In this document: positions 34,518 through 46,292 of the stretch, one piece after another
Position numbering within the stretch: position 1 is the first letter of the stretch
Layout of the letters: each line of letters starts with the position of its first letter
Origin: Hygrophila difformis
Lineage: Eukaryota > Streptophyta > Magnoliopsida > Lamiales > Acanthaceae
Direction: 5' to 3'
Assembly: GCA_030278955.1 (NCBI GenBank)
Contig: JAOANR010000003.1
Coordinates: 58,459,628-58,523,627, forward strand
Length of the DNA: 64,000 nucleotides
Program-made: the position numbers and the translations under genes
The notes under the pieces: generated by a model
Told to the model about the DNA's origin: nothing
Database searches by the model: none
What the model saw: the letters and a program-made list of their open reading frames with translations, nothing else

Positions 34518-35413
34518 GATACAATGATAAAATATTTTCAAGTGAATCGGAATTTGGAGTCCGTTGTATATAGAATGTGGAAGTGGATTTTGTGATGGCA
34601 ATAAACGGAGTATATTTTTGAAACCTGATTGTCAGAATTCTAATGTATTTTATTACATTAGTATGTAAGCGTGGACCTGTTGTGTCTGAACTCTGATGAA
34701 CAGTTTTTTAAAAGCAATTTGCAGGAAGTAAATTCTTTTTAAAATTATTTCATGTAAAGAATTTTGAAGTTGTAGACTTGTAGCCGTTCAAGTTGACAAA
34801 TACATTGTCGTTTCCCTTTCGGTTACTTTTCATCTTGAGTTGAATTTGAGGTTGAGCTATTTATTACTCTCTCTCCCTTCCACCTCAAACGTTTTGTTAT
34901 TGTTAGGCACTTAAATTAAGGTAGAGTTGATTTATGAGTGTATGATGAGTTCCACATAGTTATTGAAGGGAAAAATTCTTTCTATTTATAAATAAAAAAA
35001 TACATTTGTAATAGGAGATTATGAGGGAGTTGTATATTTTCGACCATACTCATTACTCCATAAGCTTATTTGGAATCTTTAGATTTTGACTTTTAAGCTT
35101 TGCATCTCTGACTTTCATCTAAGACTTTTGGTTGCATTTACTATTCCTTGTCAAGATGATATAAACAGCCAGCTTTGGGGATTGAAATTTTAGAAACGGA
35201 AGACTTTAATAGGGGCTCAAGTTTTAATTTTATTTTAATAAAAAATATAAAACTCTCAAATACTCTCAAAAATTATGTGCAGAACATATCGATTTCAACA
35301 TTGTATTATTGATTACTTTTGAAAATATGGTATATTTTAGTTTATTATTTGGTAAAAAATAAGTCGTGAGTAATGAGTAATTGTTATGATTAAGAATTTT
35401 TGGTTATTTAATA

Positions 35414-35672
35414 CTCCCTCCGTCCTACTCAAAACGTCCCATTTTGATTTTTGACACTGTTTATTAATCAATTTTGACATAATATTATCATAAGTATGAA
35501 AAAATATAGTCAAGTTTGGTCATGTTAGATTCGTCTAATCATGTAGTTTTAGAATATACTTCATTTCACATAATTTTACACATATACATTTTAAGATATT
35601 AATAAGTGTTAAACAAATACATTGGACGACGTGTCCAAAAATTTTGAGATATAAATAATGGGACAGAGGGAG
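35414..35672. mobile_element. Stowaway MITE
   Basis: CTCCCTCCGTCC at the left, GGGACAGAGGGAG at the right, TA on both sides (35412-35413, 35673-35674), 259 bp. Same family as 15219-15477. Confidence 0.85.
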
Positions 35673-35789
35673 TAGTATATGTATTGGATATGTTCCCATT
35701 TATAGTCATTGGCTCATTGCCAAGGCTTGAACGATTTAGAGTGTGTTGGTAGTAGAGTTAACAACAATAATAACATAAAATCATATTTA

Positions 35790-35867
35790 CTCCCTCCGTT
35801 CTCTTTTAGTAGTCTTTTTAGAGACTAAAAATACTATTCCACAATAATTGTCACTTTTAGATAGTTA
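35790..35867 (+). mobile_element. Left half of another Stowaway-like MITE
   Basis: After TA comes CTCCCTCCGTTCTC, a Stowaway left end, followed by an inner inverted piece (tagtctttttagagacta). No matching right end is seen downstream; it seems cut near 35868, where a Helitron-like terminus begins. Confidence 0.4.
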
Positions 35868-35894
35868 TTAGTATTACCCCGCCCAATGGGCGGG
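35868..35894 (-). other. Helitron-like 3' terminus: GC hairpin plus CTAA
   Basis: On the minus strand the perfect hairpin CCCGCCC-ATT-GGGCGGG is followed by GTAATA and CTAA, then T. Helitron 3' ends have a short GC hairpin shortly before CTRR and insert between A and T. The opposite TC-starting end was not found, and the hairpin-to-CTAA spacing is shorter than usual. Confidence 0.35.
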
Positions 35895-36443
35895 AATGTG
35901 AAAATCGTGAATGAAAAATCGAATTTAACAAATAAAATTGTTCAACTTTATTATGTAGATTACATTCCCCAAGCTACTTAAACTATTTTCTTCATTACAT
36001 GAATACATGTATACATTGTGCAATAACAGAACAATAAACATATGCCACAACCAATAATTTTTATATATTACACTTTAGTGCCTTTAAAAAATATTATACT
36101 ATAAACAATAGTCTAAAATGATTTAAAAAATAAAAAATAAAAATAAAAGACTTTTTATTTAAGGCTCTAATGCAATACATAGATAAATAAAGTACAGGAA
36201 ATCACAGTTGCACATGTTAATTGATTATTAATATTTTCACCCCAAGGCCTTGAGAAATTAGAAATTTCACAAAGATGTATATATTTTCAAATTAAATTAG
36301 AGAAATATAAGAAAATACTCTTGTGAATTAAAATTTAGAAATGATTATTCGAAAAATATTATTGAATGTACTATCATCACGAATTTCATAATGATATGAT
36401 TTTGTGTGATGTATAAGCATAGTTTGATCAACTTATGCAATTT

Positions 36444-37005
36444 ATATAATTTAGTTAATCTATCTAATACAAATATTTGTTATCTATTGATGAATATAAA
36501 TTAAAATTTGTTAACATATTAAATATTATTTCAATTAATAAAGTATCTGTTAAGAATAATAACAATATTGAAAGTATATTTAAAGAATAAATATAATATC
36601 AACCGATAAAATTTTTGCTACATTTTTTGTGGTATTTTTTATTTATAATAATTAATAAAATTAAATTATTTAATGTGAATTTCTGATTAAATTTGGTTCT
36701 CCTATATTTTGAAAGTGCATTATGATATAATTTAGTTAATCTACCGAATACAAATATTTGTTATCTATTGATGAATATAAACTAAAATTTGTTAACATAT
36801 TAAATATTATTTCAATTAATAAAGTATCTGTTAAGAATAATAACATTATTGAAAGTATATTTAAATAATAAATATAATATCAACCGATAAAATTTTTGCT
36901 ACATTTTTTGTGGTATTTTTTATTTATAATAATTAATAAAGTTAAATTATTTAATGTGAATTTATGATTAACTTTGGTTCTCCTAGATTTTGTAAGTGCA
37001 TTATG
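36444..37005 (+). repeat. 281-bp tandem duplication
   Basis: Bases 36444-36724 are repeated directly at 36725-37005 with few differences (tatctaa / taccgaa, ctatatttt / ctagatttt). The unit is AT-rich and non-coding. Confidence 0.85.
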
Positions 37006-37229
37006 CTTTCATATATATACTTCCCCCATTTTTTGATAGTGAAAATGATGGACTTTTGTTACGGTTTATCATCTAACTTTGACTTATATATCTATACAAC
37101 ATTTATAAAAGAACAAATATAATGAAGCGGGATCTCGTTGGATTCATCTCATCTTATAGTTTTAAAATATCAAAATTTTAGAATTTTTACTAATACACAT
37201 TTTGAGTAATTAAGTGTTAAAAATGTATA

Positions 37230-37400
37230 TATTAAGGATATTATGTATGTTACTATTCATAAGGGGATTTTTGTAGGTTACTATTAAGGATAGATGTAGG
37301 TTACTATTCATAAGGATATGTGTATGTTACTATTCAAAAAGTGAATATTAAGGATATATGTAGGTTACTATTCATAAGGGGATTTTTGTGAGAGGAAATT
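37230..37400 (+). repeat. Minisatellite with ggttactattcataagg units
   Basis: Irregular units of about 30 bp (atgtaggttactattcataaggggatttttg) recur five times. The LINE at 37417 is inserted at the edge of this array. Confidence 0.65.
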
Positions 37401-37432
37401 GAAGGGTAGACAAATGTTTTTTTTTTTTTTTT

Positions 37433-39187
37433 GAGGAAAGGGAATTTCTCATTCATACAACCAAAATATGAGTTCACAACATCAAACACTCTTAGCCTGC
37501 CTAAAACTAGCACAAACATCCATGCCCGATAACTTCCAACCTACACAACTGCTACTAGTAAAAAACCTTAAAAAGAGAGACCATAGTCACATAAATCCTA
37601 AACACACTAGATCCGAGCCACTACATCAAAAGTCAACCAATCTACATTCATAAGCTTCAACTTCCGTGGCCTGAAGCAGCAAGAACAGCCGTAAACACCA
37701 GCAGCAGCATACCAAGTTTTAAAAACACCCGCAACAGCAGCTGGGAGGTTCAAGAACAGAATGCAGCATCATCTAAAAACCACATGTATAGCTTTTGATG
37801 TTTCCTCTCCATTACAGCAGCATCAGTATGATTAGTGAGTCAAACTAAACAAACCTAAAAGCTTGCTACACAAACTGATTTCCCCCGCATAACATTCAAA
37901 CTCCAATGCACCGATACGAATAGACGATGAGTATTTTATGACAAGGGCGAAAGCAATAGGTGATAAGAAGGATAGGCCGATAAAAGGCATAACGGAAATA
38001 GCTATGGTGATCTCACTAATCTGCCGATCAAGTTGCAACAAGAAGAACTCGGCTAATATCAACCAACAAACACTCATAACCATAGGACTCCTGACATTAC
38101 CGAAAGCAATCCCAACCATTTTATAATCATGAGACTCCTGACATTACCGAAAGCAATCCCAAACATTTTATAATCAAGGCACCTCCACTTTATTTTTATA
38201 TCTCTTCATTCTTTTCTTTTCTTCTTTTTTCTTTTCTTGTTTTTCTTTTTTCTCTTTTTTTTTTTCAATTACCAATAACAGACACAACACATCAACTCAA
38301 CAGAAAATCTTATCAATCTGAATCTCGAAAGCCTATCATCATAATAGTTCCAAGATCACCAAAACTAGTGAGAAAAACCTATGTGTATAGATCAAGAGAC
38401 TCCTGGTATATCGAAGGACAAAGGTGGGAAATGAGGAAGGTAGAAATTATCAAGTGGGAATTGAGAGGTAGGAATAGAGAAACCTGTGTGAATGGGTCAT
38501 TATGGGTGATAGCAAGAGAGGGGGGAGTTATGGCTAATCAGGGTATTTCTGGTGTCCATATCCTTATCAATGCACTGGAGTGAAAAAATGCAGTCTCAAA
38601 ATGTATGATAAACAATTTCTAGGTTGTCAATTTGAGCATCACAAAAACATACATCCAAAAATCTGAAAGGTACCTTGTGGCTCTGTCCTCCCCGGGTATT
38701 TTGTCGGATGGCACTATAACCTTTCTACACTTCATAAGCAGCAGTGTCGGTGGCCTGATGTAGCAGCAATAGAGATCAGCAACAGCCGTCCTGATGTACT
38801 TCGAAAAGAACTTATCAACTTCACACCGGAATCCACATCGAACATTATTGGAAGATACCAGCTACAGATTTTTTAATCCTCCAACTCCCATTTTACAGCA
38901 GCAGTAAATGCATCAGGATAATAAAAAGCATCAAACATCTTTGAGACTCATCAATTTGCATCCAAAAAACATCTCAACCTCAGCACTCGTCATCAATTCT
39001 CGAGCATGTAACAGCAATGGTGACATGTTTCAGTAGTAACTACATAAGCAGAACTCAAAAAGCAATGCCCCACCCTTCTGTCATATTTTATCAAACAAAC
39101 TAAACAGGAAATTGGAAAAAAGCAAAAACCTAGCCACTCCAACAACAAAAACAATCTGCTGCAAGCTATTCCACCCCCCCCCCCCCC
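37433..39187 (-). other. Long 3' segment of the minus-strand LINE (3' UTR or transduced flank)
   Basis: It lies between the terminal poly(A) and an inner A-rich tract next to ORF2. It contains a minus-strand frame at 37832-38119 with hydrophobic stretches (VCWLILAEFFLLQL) that I do not recognise, a direct 49-bp duplication near 38087-38177 and a pyrimidine tract at 38195-38265. Either a long family 3' UTR or sequence picked up by read-through transcription. Confidence 0.5.
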
Positions 39188-39296
39188 CTCTTTTTTTTTA
39201 TTTTTTATTTTTTTAAGAAACTCCAGCGAACATAGTTTTTAAACATGGAAACAATCACGAAACCTCTCCCCAAAAAAATAAGGTTATGTAATCTGA

Positions 39297-42200
39297 TCAA
39301 AACAGCCACCCTTCTATCTTACCTTCCCCTGCCGCCCCCCGTCTAGCCCATATATCCGCGAGAGAATTCCTCTCCCTTAAAATGTGTTGCATCTTGACAT
39401 TTCCCCCACATTTAAAAATAGCCAGAATCGGTGCCAAGTAATTAAAGAAACGCATAGGGGCTGACTCTGGGTCCATCATCCAACGTACCACGTTAAGCGA
39501 GTCGCATTCGAATATGATCTTGGGAATTGGAAAACCTTGATCTCGGATCAACGCCTCGCACACCCGGTACACTGCAGCCATTTCAGCTTCATTAGAGTCC
39601 TTATGTCCGATGGAATCCGATAGAACAAAAATCACCTCCTCTATCATCCCTTATAACCCCACCAATCCCGGCCGGACCCGGGTTGCCAAGAGACGATCCA
39701 TCCGTGTTAACCTTCCACCACCCCGCCTCCGGTCTCTCCCAAACCAAGCCGCGACGCTCCATTCCTATCCTCCTAACAGGATACGACATCAGGTTGCCTG
39801 GGACTGTCCTGTCCAGACCGAATACCCTTACATCCCCACCTCCTCCTTCAGCCGCCCACCATAGACCCACTTTCCATTTAACCCTTTCAACTGCCATTTT
39901 CCACTCAAACTGTTAGCCTTTGAAAATCACCTCGTTACACATCATCCAAACCGTCCATATGATTGCCACCCCTGTGTATAACCATGCCGCCCTGTGCCTC
40001 TGCGTAACCGGAGGATAGAACCACCAAGCCAATAGGTCTTTCGCCTTTCCCGGTCCCGCCTTTCGCGGACGGGGAGGCCTTCATTGAACAGTTTCCAGAC
40101 CAAAAACTTTGTTTTCATTGGGCACTTTAGTTTCCATAATCGAGCCCAAAACCAGCTCAAACCTATGTCAGCCGCTGCACGAGGTGTCTGGATCGCTCTA
40201 CAGGATCTAGTAGAAAAACGCCCATTCCCATCGCCAAGCCATCGCACACGATCCTCTATGAATCTATTCAAGCGTTGCACATTGATGACCTATAAAAATT
40301 CATTCCAGATATCTAATTCCCAATCAAACAATTGCCTTCTTAACACAATATCCCATACCCATTCGATACCACTCCACTTCCCAAATTCCGCGACCCTCCC
40401 TCCCTTATTCACAGCCAATGCGAAAATTCTTGGAAATAAAGCTTTCAACGACATACCCTCATTAACCCAAATATCATCCCAAAATCTTGCCCTACGCCCA
40501 TTTCCCACCTGGATAACGAAAAGATCTCTCAAACCACCATCCGCCATATTTTCCCATGATCTACAAACTCTTCCCCATATTGATCTCCCACCCCTTGTCT
40601 CCGGCAATATTGTAGAAACCCCGCCATAGTATTTCGCATTGATCACCTCCCTCCATAGGGCATTTTCCGTTCCGAATCTCCATTTCCATTTTAACAAGAG
40701 CGCCCTGTTTAGTATATCAGTTTTCCATAAACCCAAGCCATCCACTTCCTTATCTTTACAAATCGCATCCCAATTGATTGTGTGTAGTTTTCTCATTCCC
40801 TCCCATTCATTCCAAAAGAATCTCCTTTTGAGTAATTCTAGTCGTTCGGCCACGGCTCTCGGAACCTTAAAAAGGGATAAAAAAATAAATAGGAAGACTG
40901 CTTATTACGGATTTTATTAAACAAAGTCTCCCCGCTTGTGACAACATTCTCCCCTTCCATCCCGCTAATCTTTGTTCCACCTTATCAAGCACCGGCTTCC
41001 ACAAAGCCACCCCATTTGATCGACCCCCGATCGGAATACCCAAGTAGACCATCGGCCAAGATCCTATACCACATCCGAGCACTCTCGCTGCCTCGGACAG
41101 TTGTTCCCTTAAAACATTAATTCCAAACACTTGACTTTTCATATAGTTTATCTTGAGACCAGTGGCGAGAAATAGGCATCTAAACAGCCTCTTTATTAGC
41201 ACTATCTGTGATAATTCGGCCTCGCAAAATAGCACCGTGTCGTCTGCGTATTGAAGGTGTGAGATCACCGGACCACTACCCCCTGCCACCAAGCCCTTGA
41301 ATAGTCCAATCTCTCCCATCTTGCATACCAGTCTGTTAAGTACCTCTGCTAGGAGAACAAATAGATAAGGGGACAATGGGTCTCCTTGCCGTAGACCCTT
41401 TTGCATTTTAAAAAAATCAGTTGGCGTTCCATTAATCAACACCGCTGCGGCTGCTGACTGAACACAACTTTTAATCCACTCAATCCACTTTTTCTCAAAA
41501 CTCATCGCCTCCAACACCCTAAACAACGCTTCCCATGACACGTTGTCGTACGCCTTGGCGAAATCCAACTTCACCACAAAACCCTGTCGTCCGGACTCTT
41601 TGGTGGAGTGTACCACTTCAGCCGCCACTAACACCCCATCCAGGATCTGTCTGCCCTTCACAAAAGCCATTTGGGATGAACCCACCACCTCTCCAATTAC
41701 TTCTTTTAGCCGGATTGCCAATACCTTTGACACCACTTTATAAACACTGCCTACTAGAGTAATAGGTCTGAAATCCCCAAGAGTCTCCGGATTTGCAACT
41801 TTTGGAATGAGAGTCTGAAGGATTTGCCGCAATCTCTTGGTAGAGTTCCTTCGCTATCAAACCTTCGAAATAACTCCAAGATAGCCCCTTTAATGGCCTC
41901 CCAGAATTTTTTGAAAAAAACATGTTATACCCGTCCGGACCCGGAGCTTTATTACCATCACAACACCAAATAGCCGCCCTGATTTCCTCCTCAGTAAAGC
42001 TTTTAGTCAACCATGCTTTCCAACCTTCTGCAATCTTCGGTAAACCAATATTCTGTACATGGAAAAGATCTTCAGCTTGTTTTACAAACATCTCCTGGAA
42101 AAAGCGGAACGTCTCCCTTTTTACCTCCTGAGGCTCATCCACCGCCACCCCATTAATTTTAATCGATCCTATAAAACCCCTGCGCCTATTCATAGATGCC

Positions 42201-43316
42201 ACGGCATGGAAAAACTTCGTATTGAGATCTCCCTCCTTGATCCATTTAATACGGGACTTTTGAAACCATCGTCGTTCGTCTGCAAGTAATAACTTCTTTA
42301 ATTCCCTTTTCTTATTGAACCAGACTAACCTGGCATTATCATCCGCCTCACCATTCCCAAACAGCACCTGAATATCCTCTACTTCAACAAGCAATCTCTG
42401 AATTTTGCTTTCGAGATCCTTACCCTCATATCCATCCCACTCACGGATCCGCTTCTTCAAAATGTTTAGCCGCCCCAGTAATCTACTACCACTACCCAGC
42501 CTGGTCTCTGCCCAAGTAGCTTTCACCATATCCGAAAACCCATTGGAATCCATCCAGTAATTGTAAAATCGAAAAGGTTTAGGCCCCCACGATTTCTCCC
42601 CTACCTCTAAGCACACTGGATAGTGATCGGACATCACCGACTCACATCTACGCTGCACCACCGTCCCCTCCTAACATTTCCACCCGGGGGATAACAGAAA
42701 TCTATCTAACCTACTGCACACCCTTCCTCCCCTCCCAAACCAAGTGTATTGACCCCCCCACCAAAGGCAAATCCACCACCCCTAATTGATCAATGAAGTT
42801 TTTGAAATCCCTAGTGGACCCGAGATCATCGCTACTACCCTTCCTCTCCTCCTCCCTGCAAACCGCATTAAAATCGTCGGTGAGGCACCATAGTTCACCA
42901 TTGTCAGTATTGTACCTGTGTATCAACGAATTCCATAAAATCAACCTCTCACTTCTATCATTGGGGGCATGCACACATACAATATTCAACTGACCCTCCA
43001 CTCCGTTAATCCTCCCCCTGACCCAAATGAAGTGATGTTCCCTTTCGACAACCTGAAAAGACCCGCAGTTTGTGTCCCAAATCACCATCAAACCACCTGC
43101 GCTTCCGTCAGCCGGTTGGAAACAATATGCGCAACCACTCGACCCCCAAAGTCTGCATACCATCCTTTCTCTTATGACTTCAATCTTTGTTCCTTGAAGG
43201 CAAAAAACTGTCGGCCTAAACTTCTTGCAGAATCTAACGACTGCCCTCCTACGTACGCCCCCATTCAAACCCCTTAGATTACAAGTTACCAAACGCATAA
43301 TCAACTTTAGGAACAC
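39297..43316 (-). pseudogene. LINE ORF2 (endonuclease-RT-RNase H), frameshifted
   Basis: Pieces in order: AP endonuclease 42711-43316 (MRLVTCNLRGLNGG, DDFNAVCREEERKG), linker 41738-42661 starting with the endonuclease end SDHYPV and reaching APGPDGYN, reverse transcriptase 40867-41832 (DFRPITLVGSVYKVVSKVLA, KGLRQGDPLSPYLF, the catalytic YADD box), RT C-terminal region 40290-40853, zf-RVT region 39942-40280 and RNase H 39297-39897 (VNTDGSSLGNPGPAGIGGVI, HILRERNSLADIWARR). Several frameshifts (near 42750, 41830, 40860, 40285, 39640) and an in-frame stop near 42673 kill it, though the RT catalytic residues remain. ORF1 lies 285 bp upstream. Confidence 0.85.
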
Positions 43317-43601
43317 AATGAAAATATCCCAATAATCCCCCTTATTGCTCCAACAGGATTAGATCTCTACCCCGTTTAGCCACCATATCCTTACTTCCAA
43401 GCAGCCCCAAACCAAGTCTGTTCGCTAGATTAATAGTTTCATCTATCTCCGACCAGTCAATGAGCTTGTTCCCCCCCACGCACCTTACCGTAGTAAATTA
43501 CAAAGAGGCAAAACCATCCTCCTTGCTGCCTTCCGCAATCGGCTCCATCACTTTAGAAGTCCTCCCGTTCTTTCCTAATTTCCTACCTTCTTCTTACACA
43601 T

Positions 43602-45464
43602 TCAGATCGCTCTTCTTCTCCCTTCCAACACCTTGGCCAACGCGGATTCTATATCCAAAATTTCTTTTGGAACCACCCTGCTCTCAACTTCCACTCGCCC
43701 GCTATCTACGACCAACTCAATCCCCATATCTCTCCCCTTTAGATTCGAATTAGAAGATCGACCCTTCATTCCCTCAAATAACAGCGACCCCTCATAGCTT
43801 CCACTCACCGCTCCACTCATCGTTACGCCCTGTTCAGAACTCCCCCTGACCATCTCGCCAGAAGGCTCTAGATTGGATTCGGCAACAGCAAATTGGCTTT
43901 GGGCCTCTCCCTCATCATGAATAGAATCACCAATTACGTCGTTGGACTCGGCTACAAAAGATTGGCTGGGATCCGCTACCCCCTTACTACCTGAAATTCC
44001 CCCTTCAGCCCAACCCAGCTTACCTGACTCAATGGGATTCTCACTAGCCTTTATTAAACGCCCATCTTCTTTTCCACCATCCTCAACATGGCCCAAATCA
44101 TTGGATTGGCCCATATCCGGCCCCTCTACCACCTTTACAGCATCTAGGGGTGCATGTAAACACGCCTCCTCTTCCCTGCAATTATTCTGAGCCGCCTCAA
44201 TCAATGTATCCGCCCTCCCATGCAGCCTGCTTAGAGATGTTTGCGCTTCCCCAGGCACCTTGGTCCCGGAGTATTCCCCCTCACATTCCACCGGCTGTTT
44301 TCCCCCGCTCAGAACCTGCCGACTAGCGATCTCCTTTTCAAACTTATGATCATCAGCCTGCACCACCGTTTCCCCGAAGTCCATAACAATTCTGGCCGCC
44401 AAAATCGACTCTCCAAATCGAAACTTCAACGTCGCCGGAAAATGGCCCGGCCAGTTCATTGTCACAAATAACTTTGCTCGGTCTATTCTCTTGAACTCCC
44501 TAGTTTCAAGATCCACTGTCGTCAACTTCCCCCACCCATTCAAAAGTTTTTGAAAGTTTTCCTCGCACCACACCTCCGCCGGCAATCCATAAACGTAGAT
44601 CCAAACCATGTGTTTTTTTGCCCCAGTTCCCTTCGTCCACTTACGTTTCCATTCAACAAAACTATGATCGTTACCATCCCTCAAAAACTGGTCCCGATCC
44701 ATTGTGCTCTTAAACAGAAGAATCACCATCAAACCGCCACCGTAGACTACCTCTTCGCAATCGTCGTGCTCCCCGTAAAGCCACTCTTGGAAATTTGACA
44801 GACTCTCAATTTTTCGCAGATTGACCACGGCTGCCCTATTGAGCCTATCCAGGTTACCCCGTTCTTCTTCCAGCCTAACAACATTCCCTTGCCACCCCGA
44901 CACATTAACCTGTCGCCGATCCAACCCCCCTCTAACTACCTCCGCAAATGACCTACCATCCCTCCATGCACCATTACCCTTAACATGGCCAAACCTCTTC
45001 ACTCTAGAAGAGTCCCTTTCAATATCCTGATAACGTCTACTCCCACCGATACCCGCTCGAGTATAGCCTCCGCTATGAGTGGCCCAGTTCACCCTTAACC
45101 TTCTACCCATGAAGATCTTGTTATTCAAATTCTTGATTACCGATTCAGCCTCAAACTTACTTTGGAATAGGAAGAAACCAAACTTAAATCCATGTTCAGG
45201 CCACCTACGATTTGGAATGAACCAGTTCCTCACCTTGGCCAGCTTCTTCATCTCCATAATAATCACGTTGTTCGCCACGTCCACCGGAAGGTTGCCCACG
45301 TAGACTCCAAACAGTTTCTCCCGCATGAAATAACCACCTCTAACCCTACCCTCTTCATGCCTAACATCCACCTTCCCTCCTGCGGCCAACGTATTATTCG
45401 GCCCCAAAACCCCATACGCCGCCGCCAGGCATCCTGTTCCCGACTCTGAACCCTTCTCACTCAT
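43602..45464 (-). CDS. LINE ORF1 protein with RRM domain
   Basis: An intact 620-codon frame, the only unbroken ORF of this LINE. Residues of about 50-130 form an RNA-recognition motif (RNP2-like VYVGNL, RNP1-like KFGFFLF). A DUF4283-like middle part follows (WIYVYGLPAEVW, RIDRAKLFVTMNW near residues 285-345), then a long acidic, Ser/Gly-rich tail. Plant L1 ORF1 proteins bind the element RNA. No CCHC knuckle is seen, unlike the LINE at 47 kb, so the two belong to different lineages. Confidence 0.75.
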   Translation of the reverse strand: MSEKGSESGTGCLAAAYGVLGPNNTLAAGGKVDVRHEEGRVRGGYFMREKLFGVYVGNLPVDVANNVIIMEMKKLAKVRNWFIPNRRWPEHGFKFGFFLFQSKFEAESVIKNLNNKIFMGRRLRVNWATHSGGYTRAGIGGSRRYQDIERDSSRVKRFGHVKGNGAWRDGRSFAEVVRGGLDRRQVNVSGWQGNVVRLEEERGNLDRLNRAAVVNLRKIESLSNFQEWLYGEHDDCEEVVYGGGLMVILLFKSTMDRDQFLRDGNDHSFVEWKRKWTKGTGAKKHMVWIYVYGLPAEVWCEENFQKLLNGWGKLTTVDLETREFKRIDRAKLFVTMNWPGHFPATLKFRFGESILAARIVMDFGETVVQADDHKFEKEIASRQVLSGGKQPVECEGEYSGTKVPGEAQTSLSRLHGRADTLIEAAQNNCREEEACLHAPLDAVKVVEGPDMGQSNDLGHVEDGGKEDGRLIKASENPIESGKLGWAEGGISGSKGVADPSQSFVAESNDVIGDSIHDEGEAQSQFAVAESNLEPSGEMVRGSSEQGVTMSGAVSGSYEGSLLFEGMKGRSSNSNLKGRDMGIELVVDSGRVEVESRVVPKEILDIESALAKVLEGRRRAI

Positions 45465-45670
45465 CCTGTTTTTTTATTCAAAAGGGTAGACAAATGTTGA
45501 TAAGGGATGTTGTTTTTATATATTATATAGATATATAGATAAGTAGTTATGTTATATCTTTACTATATTATCCCTTACTTTATATAAATATTATTTATTG
45601 ACATTTATTACAAAAGAGTGTAGTTGAAAGGGTAATGAAAATTTATGAGTTAATTAATGCAAGTCTTGGT

Positions 45671-46284
45671 TAGGGCTCGAAAAAAATACCGAATATACAG
45701 TATATCGCACATATCGTGCCGAAAAAATACCGAGAATACCGAAATTCTCGGTATACCGTAATTTTCGGTACGGTATGATACCGTACCATGATACCGTACC
45801 GTAAGATTTCGGTACGGTAATGGTATAAATTTTTTGATACCGCGGTATACCGTTACCGTACCGAACTTCGATATATACCGCGGTATCGGTATATCGGTAT
45901 GTACCGATTCTTCGGTATGTCGGTATATACCGTGATACCGATATATACCGCAATATCGATATGCTGGTATATAGAGAATGTTCAGTATGTCGGTATATAC
46001 CGCAATACCGGTATGTCGGTATGTAGCGAATGTTCGGTATGTCGGTATATACCGTGATACCGGTATGCCGGTATGTACCGAAGGTTCGGTATACTGGTAT
46101 ATACTGAACATACCGAAATGTCGGTATGGCAACGGTATGGAAATATTTTATACCGAAAATTTCAGTATACCGAAGATCGGTATACCGAAAGGTGCGGTAC
46201 GACAATGGTATGAAAATTTCCATACCGTAATGTTCGGTACGGTACGGCGAAATTTTTTCGGTATACCGTACCGACCCACCCCTA
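45671..46284. mobile_element. hAT-type MITE rich in GGTATACCG with internal repeats
   Basis: The ends TAGGGCTCGAAAAA and ...GACCCACCCCTA are flanked by perfect 8-bp duplications GTCTTGGT (45663-45670, 46285-46292). The interior repeats a roughly 52-bp unit starting TTCGGTATGTCGGTATATACC at 45911, 45981, 46033 and 46085. Related in word content to 33943-34517. The long frames across it only translate the repeats. Confidence 0.8.
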
Positions 46285-46292
46285 GTCTTGGT

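Larger units (their letters stand above)
33340..35420. repeat. Duplicated NLR upstream segment, copy B (no NLR attached)
   Basis: Patchy but collinear similarity to 20400-23330, in the same orientation. It begins where copy A meets the NLR leader (cacttgcgttg) and ends near gattaagaattttt. The NLR coding sequence that should lie to its left is absent; the copia element and unrelated sequence occupy that place. It carries its own private insertions. Confidence 0.7.
37417..45481 (-). mobile_element. L1-type LINE retrotransposon, minus strand
   Basis: The target duplication AAGGGTAGACAAATG occurs at 37402-37416 and 45482-45496. The T-run at 37417-37432 is the poly(A) tail on the plus strand. 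The 5' end is only 17 bp upstream of the ORF1 start, so the promoter-bearing 5' UTR is missing. ORF1 is intact; ORF2 (endonuclease, RT, zinc-binding region, RNase H) is broken into pieces. A second A-rich tract about 100 bp after ORF2 (39188-39213) leaves 1.77 kb of extra 3' sequence before the terminal tail. Confidence 0.88.

Noticed and set aside
35868..37005. Complete Helitron
   Set aside because: Only one terminus is plausible; no TC end or Rep/helicase sequence was found.
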